From Bdellovibrionales bacterium GWA1_52_35 (GTDB lineage Bacteria; Bdellovibrionota; UBA1018), in assembly GCA_001769805.1 (NCBI GenBank), contig MEPO01000012.1:1-48302 (forward strand): DNA of 48,302 nt, in the 5' to 3' direction. Positions within the stretch are counted from its first letter, which is position 1; each line of letters begins with the position of its first letter. The notes under the pieces are model-generated. The model was not told the DNA's origin and made no database searches. It saw only the letters and a program-made list of their open reading frames with translations. The translations under genes and the position numbers were made by a program. Of this stretch, positions 23,804-32,218 are shown piece after piece.

Positions 23804-25156
23804 TCATTGACCGATCCGAAGCGTGGTCGCCATAGCGAACCCTTCGCGGTACCCGGACTTGTATCCGAAACCCACGGAGTCCTTGGCGGCGCTTTTCACC
23901 ATTTTCAGTGCGGACATATCCACAACTTCAGAGCTGGATTTCGTGTCGTCATACTCCGCCTGACCCCAACCATCATAATAGCCATCGTTGTAACCGTAGT
24001 CGTAGCCACTCAGATAGCCTTTGTCATAGCCCTGGCGGTAATAATCATCGTAAGCGTCCCGATAAGCGCGATCGTACCCATTATTGTACCCGTCGCTGTA
24101 GCCGGCATCGTTCCCGTGATCGTAGCCGTCCTGATAGGGATTGGGGAGAGAGCAATTGCTCGGGATGAAGGCAGAGGAACAGGTCGTCTGCGGAAACTTT
24201 GAATCACCCGTTGCGTAATTCTTCATGCAATAGGTCGTGCAAAGCATGGAGCCGCTATGGGTCTTATAATCATAGCTGCAAGCGGTCGCCGCAGACTTGG
24301 TTTCAGTCGAGCAGACGGCCCAAACATACCCGTCTTCGCGGAGCTTGGCCCGATCTTCGAAGGCGATCTGCAGGTTCTTTTCCTTGTTGGCATACTCTTC
24401 GGTGGCCTCTTCTTCGTGTTTCTTTTCATCAGCTTCAGCCTGCCTGGTTTTCTTTTCCCAATGCTTTTTAGTCGCGGAAACAATACCCCAGCTGACGAAA
24501 CCAGCGACTGCTACCGAGAGGACGACCACGAGGACAATCTTCCAGGTGTCTTTGCCCTTGGTGTTCAGGAGATTCTGTACAAGAGAAAGCTCCCGAATCA
24601 GACCTTCGCGATCGAGCAAACCCAGGCGTTTGAGCGTGAGACTCTTGATTTGATAGAGGTCCGTCTGCGCCATGGCGATCAGGATCTCGCGCTTTTCGCG
24701 AGCAGTATAGGCATTCTCAAAGTCTTGTCGCAGAGCGGGATCATAAGTCCCGCGATGGAACGCCTCTGAGAAGACCTGATCAATTGTTTCCGCCGGCATT
24801 CTTTGGAGAACAAAGCGGATCTCGATCATCTGGGCTTCTTCTTCTGCAAGGGCCTGCAAAGCGAGTTGTTCCCGGATTCCTTGCAGTGGGTACGAAGTAT
24901 CCCGACACTTCTCCACGATTTCTTGCAGCCCCGTGAGCGCCATGGCTTTGTTTTCCATGGTACCCTGAGTCGTCAGATTCTCTTCCGCATAGTAAAAGGC
25001 AGGGTTGGCCGCGATCTCACTTCGGATCAACCGAAGCGTGGAGTTGTTCTCGAAACCCGCCGGCAACGAATCCGCTTTTACGGGTTGAGCTGTAGGGAGC
25101 GCGGCCAGCTGAAAGCAAAGAACTGTGCAGATCAATTTTGTAAATATGTGTTTCAT
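23804..25156 (-). CDS. Membrane protein with six-Cys module and DGYxxGY repeats (paralogue A)
   Basis: A 450-residue protein, last gene of a four-gene operon. Order: signal peptide (1-28), a helical region (30-200), a transmembrane helix (206-227, VVVLSVAVAGFVSWGIVSA), a charged coiled coil (230-270), six cysteines (282, 293, 306, 310, 326, 335), a tyrosine/glycine repeat region (343-397; DGYNDG, GYDKGY, GYDYGY units about every four residues), and a short tail. The next gene upstream encodes the same order with near-identical cysteine spacing and a shared AGxVSWGxxS in the membrane helix, so they are paralogues. The cysteine and repeat parts lie on one side of the membrane, probably outside. 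Its ATG overlaps the upstream stop (ATGA, 25153-25156). No function is known to me. Confidence 0.85.
   Translation of the reverse strand: MKHIFTKLICTVLCFQLAALPTAQPVKADSLPAGFENNSTLRLIRSEIAANPAFYYAEENLTTQGTMENKAMALTGLQEIVEKCRDTSYPLQGIREQLALQALAEEEAQMIEIRFVLQRMPAETIDQVFSEAFHRGTYDPALRQDFENAYTAREKREILIAMAQTDLYQIKSLTLKRLGLLDREGLIRELSLVQNLLNTKGKDTWKIVLVVVLSVAVAGFVSWGIVSATKKHWEKKTRQAEADEKKHEEEATEEYANKEKNLQIAFEDRAKLREDGYVWAVCSTETKSAATACSYDYKTHSGSMLCTTYCMKNYATGDSKFPQTTCSSAFIPSNCSLPNPYQDGYDHGNDAGYSDGYNNGYDRAYRDAYDDYYRQGYDKGYLSGYDYGYNDGYYDGWGQAEYDDTKSSSEVVDMSALKMVKSAAKDSVGFGYKSGYREGFAMATTLRIGQ
23966..24130 (-). repeat. Tandem repeat encoding DGYxxGY units (paralogue A)
   Basis: In-frame degenerate repeat coding Tyr-Asp-x-Gly units about every 12 bases, residues 343-397 of paralogue A. 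The DNA repeats themselves are diverged, which suggests selection on the protein pattern rather than recent slippage. Confidence 0.75.
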
Positions 25157-26484
25157 TTGACACCTCCGAAGACGATGTGGGCATCACTTTGCCCATCTTG
25201 ATAACCTTTGTTGTAGTTTTTTTGAGAATATTGGGTGCTGCTGATCGGTGAGGACATCAGGGTATATCCCCAATACGATTCATATCCGAACTGAAAGCCA
25301 TCGGAATAGCCCTGGTCATAACCGTCCCACTCCCCATCGGAACTGCCATCCTCCCAGCCATCCTCTCCGCCATCATAGTCTCCGTCATCAACGCCATCGC
25401 CGTGGCCCTGATCATATCCGTCATCGTACCCGTTATCGTAGCCGTCTGAATATTCCTGCGGATCGTAGCAATCCGAAGGGATATACGGAGAGGTACAGGC
25501 GGGCGCTGAATGCAAAGTCTCGCCGCCGGTGGTCGGATTGCGATAGCAGGAAACGCTGCAAAAGGTCGTGCCCGAAAAGAGCTGATAATTGTAGCGATTG
25601 CAGAGAATCGAACTGGGCCGCTGGAAAGTTCCGCAGGTGGACAGGACAAATCCGCTGTTGCTGAGATAATTCAGCTCTTCCTGGGTGAGCCGGGCGTTCA
25701 AGTCATTGTATTGTTTTTCCAGCTCGGAGCGGAAATCCTCGAATTGCCGGTCCAGTTCGCTCTTGCGTTTATTGTACTTTGATCCATAAACGGAACTCGC
25801 TACCCCCCATGAGACCAGTCCGGCCGCAGCCACGCCAAGCGCAGCGTAACCCAGGATTTTGAGCCACTTGCGACTGGAGGAGCCTTTGGTATTGAAAGCG
25901 GATTGAGTTCTGGAAAGGTCCCGGAGCCACGCTTCCTTGCTCATGAAGCGCGAGCTTTTATTGAGCATGCTCAAGTGCTGGTCGAGATCGCTGATGATCG
26001 CATGTGAGAGTGCGCGGGCTTTCTCGGTCCGAGTGTATGCGGCCTGATACTCCTGCTGCGCATCCAGGTAGTTCAGGTTGTTCTGCATGACCGCTGCTAT
26101 GCGATCCAGTTCCTCGGTGCGTAGGTTGCTGATTTGATAAAGTAGCTCATCTTTCTGCTGTTGAAGGGCTTCCCTGTTGATCTCGGCGGCTTCATTCCTC
26201 CACTGTTCAACGGAAATTTCACCACTTGCGAGTTCCGCTCTTTTTTTGTTGATCGCCTCGTTGATCTGAACTTTGCGTTCGATCTCGATAGCATTGACTG
26301 TCTGGGCGGGCACGCTGCTCATGATTCGTTCGTACCGGCTGTTCAGTTCGTCAAGTAACACGCTCAAGACTATGTTATGCCGCCGCTCGGGTATGACTTG
26401 GTCTGAAGCCACGTGAACTTTTGCAAAGCTTGCAGGCGGCAACAGCAAGGTCAGGATCAGGAGCAGGCTCATGGACTTTTTCAT
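25153..26484 (-). CDS. Membrane protein with six-Cys module and DGYxxGY repeats (paralogue B)
   Basis: A 443-residue protein. Signal peptide MKKSMSLLLILTLLLPPASF then AK; a long helical, coiled-coil region (35-195); a membrane helix at about 210-232 (ILGYAALGVAAAGLVSWGVA); a second coiled coil (235-275); six cysteines (284, 295, 309, 313, 330, 339); a repeat region (347-398) of SDGYDNGYDDGYDQG type that passes into an acidic D/G/W-rich stretch; and a tail NKGYQDGQSD. It is paralogous to the downstream gene. Start is ATG 26482-26484 with GGAGG nine bases away; it overlaps the stop of the C11 protease gene (ATGA). The acidic repeats could bind calcium, but no EF-hand or RTX consensus is present. 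Confidence 0.85.
   Translation of the reverse strand: MKKSMSLLLILTLLLPPASFAKVHVASDQVIPERRHNIVLSVLLDELNSRYERIMSSVPAQTVNAIEIERKVQINEAINKKRAELASGEISVEQWRNEAAEINREALQQQKDELLYQISNLRTEELDRIAAVMQNNLNYLDAQQEYQAAYTRTEKARALSHAIISDLDQHLSMLNKSSRFMSKEAWLRDLSRTQSAFNTKGSSSRKWLKILGYAALGVAAAGLVSWGVASSVYGSKYNKRKSELDRQFEDFRSELEKQYNDLNARLTQEELNYLSNSGFVLSTCGTFQRPSSILCNRYNYQLFSGTTFCSVSCYRNPTTGGETLHSAPACTSPYIPSDCYDPQEYSDGYDNGYDDGYDQGHGDGVDDGDYDGGEDGWEDGSSDGEWDGYDQGYSDGFQFGYESYWGYTLMSSPISSTQYSQKNYNKGYQDGQSDAHIVFGGVK
25291..25446 (-). repeat. Tandem repeat encoding DGYxxGY units (paralogue B)
   Basis: In-frame degenerate repeat, about 12-base period, coding Asp-Gly-Tyr-rich units at residues 347-398 of paralogue B. 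It is more acidic than the copy in paralogue A. Confidence 0.7.
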
Positions 26485-27704
26485 AGGACAGTACCTCCAG
26501 TATTTTCTTGCCAAGTGTGGATCAGTGACCAGTTGCCGAGCGATCGCGTCCAGCTTCGCTCGGGCAGGAATCCGGAATCGACCAGAACTTTTGAATCCGG
26601 CATAAAGAACTGGATGGAGCCGAAGTTCACATCCAATAAAACGTCAAATGCACTCAGGAGAGACTGCGACCTAATCCCCAGCTTTGCAGAGGCAAATTGG
26701 AGAGCTGACCGCAAATCAACAGCAAGCGAATCGTCTTGTACCGCGCCGCGAAGGACGGGGTGCGCGTTGTGCAGGAGGAGGTTCAAAAGTCGCGCGCGTT
26801 CCGGTGAGGTGGTCGGGGCCGCTGAGGAGAAATCATCGATCCAATGATTAAACTCACGCAGGAACGCTTCCAATTCCTCTAATTTGTAAAGAACCAACGG
26901 AGCGTTGAGACCTGTTTCCCACTGAGCCTCCCGGGTGTCCTTCCGGAGTTGACGATAAAGTCCGACGAAAAATTTCTCGTCCGATACCGTCGAAGGCTCG
27001 AGATGCTGGGGAAGCCCGCCAAACTCGATGCCCTCTACGGAAAGCTCGAATTGGCTGGCGATCAGATACTGGACATGACCCGCAAACGCCGTCAGTGCTT
27101 CGACAGTGGCCATGGAGCAAGCATCAAAGATGACCATGTTCACGCCGTAGCGGCCAAGAAGGGGGGCCGTATCCAGGTAATTGAATCGCGCCTCCGGGGC
27201 TGAAAGGTCATACGGTTCCAAGTCTCGCCACCCGTCTCCATGCCCGAAAAAAACAAAGATTTTGCGGGAGTCCGGAAGAAGGGCGCCGGACAAAAGCGCC
27301 TCCAGCCACTGTGGGTCGGAGCTGTCGGTTTCCCTGAAGCGCTTTTCGTCGATGAGGGATCGGTCACTCCAGCGGAGAATCCGCGAATCTCCACTCCGGG
27401 GTTCCGAGTTCAGCACAAAATCACCGTTCGGATCATAGTAGATATGAAACGCGCAATCCTCCGGTGCACTTTCCGCTATCCGGGTCCAGGTTTGAAATGC
27501 CAGTTCACCTTGAGAAACTATGACTCCGTCTTTGCTCACTCTGATCAAATCGTTGTCTCCCTGAAGAAAAACAAAGAACTCCGTTTTTACTGGAGTGGTC
27601 CCGGCGCTGACTCCGACTGCTTGAGATGCGGTCTTCTGGATACAACCTGCTCCACTGAGAGCGGCGAGAAAGGCGAAGGCTACTGAGAATCTCAGAATGC
27701 TCAT
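26481..27704 (-). CDS. Clostripain-like (peptidase C11, clan CD) lipoprotein
   Basis: A 407-residue exported cysteine protease candidate. The signal peptide ends SGAGC, so Cys21 is probably lipidated. The clan CD dyad is clear: IFVFFGHGDGWRD carries the catalytic histidine (H155, HGxGW motif) and MVIFDACSMATVEAL the cysteine (C196, DACxMAxxE). Clostripain-type enzymes usually cut after Arg or Lys. The remainder (200-407) is helical with a final beta segment. It is the second gene of a four-gene operon: its ATG overlaps the stop of the 647-residue protein, and its own stop overlaps the ATG of paralogue B. The nearby exported proteins are natural candidate substrates; this is inference from linkage. 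Confidence 0.85.
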   Translation of the reverse strand: MSILRFSVAFAFLAALSGAGCIQKTASQAVGVSAGTTPVKTEFFVFLQGDNDLIRVSKDGVIVSQGELAFQTWTRIAESAPEDCAFHIYYDPNGDFVLNSEPRSGDSRILRWSDRSLIDEKRFRETDSSDPQWLEALLSGALLPDSRKIFVFFGHGDGWRDLEPYDLSAPEARFNYLDTAPLLGRYGVNMVIFDACSMATVEALTAFAGHVQYLIASQFELSVEGIEFGGLPQHLEPSTVSDEKFFVGLYRQLRKDTREAQWETGLNAPLVLYKLEELEAFLREFNHWIDDFSSAAPTTSPERARLLNLLLHNAHPVLRGAVQDDSLAVDLRSALQFASAKLGIRSQSLLSAFDVLLDVNFGSIQFFMPDSKVLVDSGFLPERSWTRSLGNWSLIHTWQENTGGTVL

Positions 27705-29644
27705 TGGACGCTTCCGGAGGTGGCAAGTTCCTCCCAGAAATCGCCGGGCAATTTACTTTCTTCAGCTCCCAGGAACTCAAGCTTGCCGGCGCTCAGATCG
27801 TCGAGTCTGGAGAGCAGGCCTTTCCGGGCTTTGCACCAGCGCCATTCACGAACGGGCCAGAAGCAGAATTCATTTTTGTTATAAATGCCGTTGAACAGCA
27901 TGGCGTGTTCAACGCGAAGTTGCTGAAGCTGAGTGAGAATGGCCCTGTTCGCTTGCTGCAGCGACTGAGCTTTTTCGGCGAACTCCGCCGTGTGGTCGAA
28001 TTTGCGCTCCAGAATCCGTTTCTTCCACTTGTCAACGGTGTTGACCACCATTGCTGTGTTCATCCGCCTTTCTGTATCGGTAAGAGAGGTGTTTTTGCGA
28101 ATACTCTCTTCGAGAGTCTTCTGTTTTTCATAAAACAGCTGGAACTCGATCCCCGATAAAATATTCTGTGAATAGAGAACCTCGACATAGATCAGCTGAA
28201 TGAGCTGGTAAACCGCATTCACCTCGAGAACATTCAGATAGGGAATTTGACCGAAGATCTGCGCGGCCAATCTGAAGTTATCTATGAGAATGTTTTGAAC
28301 TGCTGTTTCTGGATTTTTCAGGAGATTGGCTACGCAGGCTGCGTCCTTCTTGCAATCCTCGATGAGCTTTTCAAGAGCTACCGCGTGTTTCGGCTGCTCG
28401 ATTTTACCAATGCCCTCATTGTTGCGCTGATCCACGGCCTGAATGAGTTGAAGCAGCATGTTGTTGGCATGGGCGCGCAGAATCTTAACCCGGTAATGAT
28501 AATCGGCGACTTCTTCGGTTGATTTGAGTTTGTTAGCCTTCATCTGGAAGAACGTGTCGCGTTCCAGTAGGAGTGTTTTCTCATTCAGGTAGTAGCCGCT
28601 GAGAGCAGTTCCGGTCTGGAACGGATTCTGGTCAAATACATCCACGCTGCGGCCGGCCTCCTTCATGTCTTTTTCAATCCGCTTCATGTAGTCGTTGTAT
28701 TTGTCGTCGTGGTTTTCATTATTAGCCAGCACATCAAGCATGAATGTTGAGTGCTTGCGCTTGTACTCGTCGATTTGCCGAGCTAATTCGGAGTTTTCTT
28801 TTTCAAGGGTTTCTAGTGGAGACTTCAGTGCCTTTGCTATGACAACGCGGCGGGTATCGGCAAGATTCATCCAGCGCAGGGACATGTTGAGGAGGAGTTG
28901 CGTCTGGTATTCTTTCTCGGCATTTGAAAGATAGGCGTTGCGCTTGAGCAGTTTTAAAGTCTGGTTCATTCTCCCGGCGAGCACATTGTACTGGGCGTCC
29001 AGAAGTTTCTGCTCGACAATAATGAGGTCCATGTAGAGCAGCATGAGATACTGATAAGTATCTTTTACTTCATTGGCGCTCAGGTATTTGCTGACTTCGA
29101 TGCTCTCCTTGGCATCGAGAATGATATTGAGAAATGAATAGTTGATCAGCGAATCATCGAGGCCCTGGGGTTCACAGCCGCTCTCGATCTGGCAGGCACC
29201 TTTCAGAACATCTTCCACCCTCTGTAGTTCGCCTTGAATGTTTGCAAACGCGCCGTCCTGATCTGTGGCTTTGCGGATCGTGATGAGGGACTGATAGAGA
29301 TTCCGTTTCACATCGAGGAGATAAATATAGTAGAGATTGATCTCGCCCAGGTCCTTGGGTTGATACCCTTTAAAGTAATCAATGACGGCCTTGATCCCCT
29401 GGACGCCATAGGTGCTGATGTATTTGGTGAGAAAGCCGGCAGCCATCGCAATCGGAAGGCTGCCGCTGAGTGCGGCTCCGACGGTGATTCCCCCGGCAAT
29501 CAGATCAGTCGCGATCTGTTCGCCGACGCTGGGTTGCTGTGCTTCTGCCCATGCTCTCGGCGGAGTAATGGAAGACAGCAACAAAGTTGCGATTAAACAT
29601 ACACTGATCCATCTGCGCGCGAATGCAGGCGCAAGTCCTCTCAT
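27701..29644 (-). CDS. Exported helical protein with internal duplication
   Basis: A 647-residue protein, first gene of the operon. Signal peptide (about 1-34, ending PRAWAEA), a glycine/alanine-rich hydrophobic segment (about 50-75, GGITVGAALSGSLPIAMAAG), then two homologous helical halves at about 98-311 and 378-593. Both halves contain C-x5-C (GACQIESGC and EDCKKDAAC), then after about 30 residues YL-x-x-x-EV, YQ-x-x-x-x-L-x-Y, and a coiled coil ending near an asparagine-rich turn. A tail with FCFWPVREWRWC may form another disulfide. I recognise no known family. Start is ATG 29642-29644 with an AGGGGG site; the frame extends 9 codons further up without one. Confidence 0.82.
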   Translation of the reverse strand: MRGLAPAFARRWISVCLIATLLLSSITPPRAWAEAQQPSVGEQIATDLIAGGITVGAALSGSLPIAMAAGFLTKYISTYGVQGIKAVIDYFKGYQPKDLGEINLYYIYLLDVKRNLYQSLITIRKATDQDGAFANIQGELQRVEDVLKGACQIESGCEPQGLDDSLINYSFLNIILDAKESIEVSKYLSANEVKDTYQYLMLLYMDLIIVEQKLLDAQYNVLAGRMNQTLKLLKRNAYLSNAEKEYQTQLLLNMSLRWMNLADTRRVVIAKALKSPLETLEKENSELARQIDEYKRKHSTFMLDVLANNENHDDKYNDYMKRIEKDMKEAGRSVDVFDQNPFQTGTALSGYYLNEKTLLLERDTFFQMKANKLKSTEEVADYHYRVKILRAHANNMLLQLIQAVDQRNNEGIGKIEQPKHAVALEKLIEDCKKDAACVANLLKNPETAVQNILIDNFRLAAQIFGQIPYLNVLEVNAVYQLIQLIYVEVLYSQNILSGIEFQLFYEKQKTLEESIRKNTSLTDTERRMNTAMVVNTVDKWKKRILERKFDHTAEFAEKAQSLQQANRAILTQLQQLRVEHAMLFNGIYNKNEFCFWPVREWRWCKARKGLLSRLDDLSAGKLEFLGAEESKLPGDFWEELATSGSVQ

Positions 29645-29911
29645 CGTAAAATCCCCCTGTGAGTTCGACAATCAAGCAATGTGAACAGACGGGCGCTAGA
29701 GCAGGTTCAGTGCCATGGTTTTCAGAAATTGAACCTGCTGCGCTATTTGCGACAAGTACGTGTTTTCGCCGAAAGTTTGTTGGATTGAGACAGATCCCAG
29801 AAAATATAAGATCTTCCGCAGCAGAGCTGAGTGAAAGTCAACGGTGCCATTAAGTAACTGAATTCAAGGCCATTGAGCACCTTGCGGCGCGACAATTTCG
29901 CAATACTGCGA
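29645..29911. other. Operon leader region, no gene seen
   Basis: Upstream region of the minus-strand operon. I see no gene, hairpin terminator or convincing promoter; short open frames lack start signals. A promoter for the operon must lie here or further up. Confidence 0.4.
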
Positions 29912-30256
29912 TTACCGAATGCACAAGCAAATCTTGAGTCGATAATATTTACCGTCAAACTCAATTCCATCGTCTAACTTTTTGTTCAGCCGGGAGATCA
30001 TGCGGTGAAGACGGTTGTCGAGCAGCTCCAGATTGCTTTGACCAGGCCAGATGGTTTCTATCAACAGGCTCTTGGTTGACTTCTCTTGGTTCAGCATTTT
30101 GATGAGACGGCCTTCCAAGCTGGATTGCCCTCTGGAGCAAGAACCGCAGCAACGTCTGGAAGCAGCACCGCCCCGGCAAAATAAGCGGGTCTCTTCCGAA
30201 ATTTTAGCCCATGGGCTGAATTCAATGTCAGCGCATGGACTAAGACTTTCAAACAA
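29912..30256 (-). CDS. Orphan winged-helix (OmpR-type) DNA-binding domain
   Basis: A reading frame of up to 114 residues whose second half (about 45-110) matches the OmpR/PhoB C-terminal winged helix: EGRLIKMLNQEKSTKSLLIE, then TIWPG, the recognition helix DNRLHRMISRLNKKL and the wing hairpin GIEFDGKYYRLK. No receiver domain is present; the short N-terminal part contains several Cys and Arg. The only start options are a TTG at 30254-30256 or rare ATT codons, and no ribosome site is evident. It may be a decayed remnant of a longer regulator or a small regulator of the adjacent operon, which starts 268 bases downstream in the same direction. Confidence 0.45.
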   Translation of the reverse strand: MFESLSPCADIEFSPWAKISEETRLFCRGGAASRRCCGSCSRGQSSLEGRLIKMLNQEKSTKSLLIETIWPGQSNLELLDNRLHRMISRLNKKLDDGIEFDGKYYRLKICLCIR

Positions 30257-30333
30257 AGATAAGTGCTCGTAAATACATGAAATGTATAAAGATTTTAGAT
30301 ATTAGCGAACGTCTCTTTCATCCAAAATCATGG

Positions 30334-30346
30334 TATAATTAGTCCA
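30334..30346 (+). promoter_or_regulatory. Near-leaderless promoter of the multihaem lipoprotein
   Basis: A perfect TATAAT at 30334-30339 ends six bases before the ATG at 30346. With usual spacing transcription would start at or next to that ATG, giving a leaderless mRNA. No good -35 box is seen at 17 bp (GTCTCT at 30311-30316). Confidence 0.45.
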
Positions 30347-31035
30347 TGAGGGGTGTTCACGCGTTTCAACTCGTATTTGTTTGCCTGATCGTCCTGATGG
30401 GATCGGGTTGTTTATCCTCTTTAAGAGATCCTGAGAAAAGCTCCTCCAACAGTAGCTCCGCCTCTACTTCGTTTCATGGCAAAGCGAGTTCCTGCAAAAC
30501 TTGCCACGAGAGGAATCGTCCCGCTGAGACGAATTTCCTGGGGGCTGAAACCGCTGCGCTTGGGCACTTCAGTTCAGTTGATTGCGGCGCTTGTCACCTG
30601 CCCCGTTCAGAGACAGTTCAGGAATTCCGTTATTCTCACGAGCTCGCTCAACCCGAGTCTTGCGTCCAGTGTCACGAATTCCAGCGTCCTTCCGTCGCTG
30701 TTCGACGATTCATTCATTCGCCTGGAACAGAGTGCGCAATTTGCCATAAATCCGCACCGGGCACGACTTGGTCCGGCGGTTCGTTCGATCATAATCCTGA
30801 GCCCACAAGCTGTCGGGGGTGCCACGGGTCGATGCCTTCCGGCTGCAAGGATGAGGAAAACGTCGTTTGCTTCCGTCACGATAATATCCCGAATTCACCG
30901 AATGACCAGTGCGCTTTGTGCCACATGAATCCACGCACTTGGGATCCGTCCTCAGCCAAGGCGGCAGCCGGTGCGCACGGAGTCCTTTATCCGATAATGG
31001 GATCTCCGGCATGCGGCGTTTGTCATGGGCCTTGA
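30346..31035 (+). CDS. Seven-haem c-type cytochrome lipoprotein
   Basis: A 229-residue exported protein with lipobox LMGSGC (Cys22 lipidated), a serine-rich linker, then seven CxxCH haem-attachment motifs: CKTCH, CGACH, CVQCH, CAICH, CRGCH, CALCH and CGVCH. Additional histidines (SFHG, LGHF, YSHE, FIHS, FDHN, RHDN, GAHG) can act as distal ligands, as in multihaem electron-transfer proteins. It is probably anchored to the outer or inner membrane and passes electrons in the periplasm or at the surface. No catalytic partner (nitrite or sulfur reductase) lies alongside, so the acceptor is unknown. It is convergent with the CNNM-type gene. Confidence 0.93.
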   Translation: MRGVHAFQLVFVCLIVLMGSGCLSSLRDPEKSSSNSSSASTSFHGKASSCKTCHERNRPAETNFLGAETAALGHFSSVDCGACHLPRSETVQEFRYSHELAQPESCVQCHEFQRPSVAVRRFIHSPGTECAICHKSAPGTTWSGGSFDHNPEPTSCRGCHGSMPSGCKDEENVVCFRHDNIPNSPNDQCALCHMNPRTWDPSSAKAAAGAHGVLYPIMGSPACGVCHGP

Positions 31036-31042
31036 AATTCTG

Positions 31043-32092
31043 TTAAATCTTTCGCGGCATTCTAGTTTTGAATCTCTCTGAAAATAAGCGACTCATTCGC
31101 TGATCGTCGTCCTCGTCATAGATTTCACCCCAAACTTCTTCCGAGATGTCTTCCAGCGTCACGATGCCGAGGGTCACGGCATTCGCTCCCACTACGACGG
31201 CCATATGGTGCCTGTTCTTCTGCAGAAGTCTGAGAGTCGATATGACGGAGTCAGAAGGTTGCACCACCAAAATGGATCGGATGATCGATTTCCAATCAGT
31301 ATTGCCTGTTTCCCGGAGGGTTAAAAACTCCTTGGTATGAAGGAGCCCTACTGCTGCCCCAGTTTCGGAAACGGGAAGTCGTGTATGCCCCGACGAAAAG
31401 ATGATGGGGACAATATCATCCATCGTATCCGTCGTTTTCACTGTCAGCACTGAATCCCAAGGAACCATGACATCTTTTACTTTTCTGGCCTCAATATGGG
31501 CTAAATTTATTACTGCCTGTTGGTGTGATTGTGAAAGGGCATCAATGTCGATGGTGGGGGGCGGGGTTTCCGGAAAATTCGCTCGTCTGAATATGCTGAA
31601 TTTTAGAATGAGCTTTGTCGAAGACTCGAGAACAGTAACAAATGGAGCCAGGAGTTTGTCTCCCAGGTAGAGTGGGCGTGCCCCCCAGAGGGTGATCGCT
31701 AGCGGATTTTTGAGGGCAAGCGTTTTTGGAACCAGTTCTCCCACAACGACAATCAAGAAGGTGATGGGAAGCACAACAACGGCAATCGCAAGGAACTCGG
31801 CCGCGTTCTCGCCAACTGCCAGTGTATTCATGATATAGGGTTGAATAGACTCAGATGCTCCTGCACCGCCGACTGCGCTTGAAATGGCGCCAACCAGCGT
31901 GATGCCCACCTGAATGATTGAAAGGGTGCGCTCAGGAGATTCTCGCAGCTTGAGCAGCCGTTCGGCTTTTTTATCGCCTTTTTTTGCAAGCTTTCGAAGG
32001 GAGGCTTTTGGGACAGAGACAAAGGCCATTTCATAGGCTGCAAAAAACGCATTTAAAAATATGCATATGACGATGACAATAATTTCTTCCAT
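31043..32092 (-). CDS. CNNM/CorC-type membrane protein with CBS pair
   Basis: A 349-residue protein of the DUF21-CBS class (annotated as hemolysin-like, related to CorB/CNNM Mg2+ transporters). DUF21 membrane domain at about 1-185: FLNAFFAAYEMAFVSVPKASL, QVGITLVGAISSAVGGAGAS, and VVVGELVPKTLAL (GELxPK motif). Two CBS domains follow: VKDVMVPWDSVLTV to VSETGAAVGLLHTKEF, and a second ending GIVTLEDISEEVWGEI. The C-terminal CorC_HlyC domain present in many members is absent. It probably exports or regulates divalent cations. Start is ATG 32090-32092 after a weak site; it follows the chemotaxis operon in the same direction after 126 bases. Confidence 0.9.
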   Translation of the reverse strand: MEEIIVIVICIFLNAFFAAYEMAFVSVPKASLRKLAKKGDKKAERLLKLRESPERTLSIIQVGITLVGAISSAVGGAGASESIQPYIMNTLAVGENAAEFLAIAVVVLPITFLIVVVGELVPKTLALKNPLAITLWGARPLYLGDKLLAPFVTVLESSTKLILKFSIFRRANFPETPPPTIDIDALSQSHQQAVINLAHIEARKVKDVMVPWDSVLTVKTTDTMDDIVPIIFSSGHTRLPVSETGAAVGLLHTKEFLTLRETGNTDWKSIIRSILVVQPSDSVISTLRLLQKNRHHMAVVVGANAVTLGIVTLEDISEEVWGEIYDEDDDQRMSRLFSERFKTRMPRKI

Positions 32093-32218
32093 TAGGCATC
32101 ATGGTTGTCATAAAAACGCAGCGTTTTCAATGGGGTGTGCCCTAGAATCATTGACTTTACTTTATCCCCCACTGGGTGAAGGATCATCGTTCTCTGCCAA
32201 TATATTGAATTCAGTACT

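Noticed and set aside
23966..24130. Possible CRISPR or satellite array
   Set aside because: The repeats are in frame with a protein and diverge at codon level; no separate spacers are present.
25291..25446. RTX or EF-hand calcium repeats in paralogue B
   Set aside because: Acidic Asp/Gly repeats are present but neither GGxGxDxUx nor DxDxDG spacing occurs.
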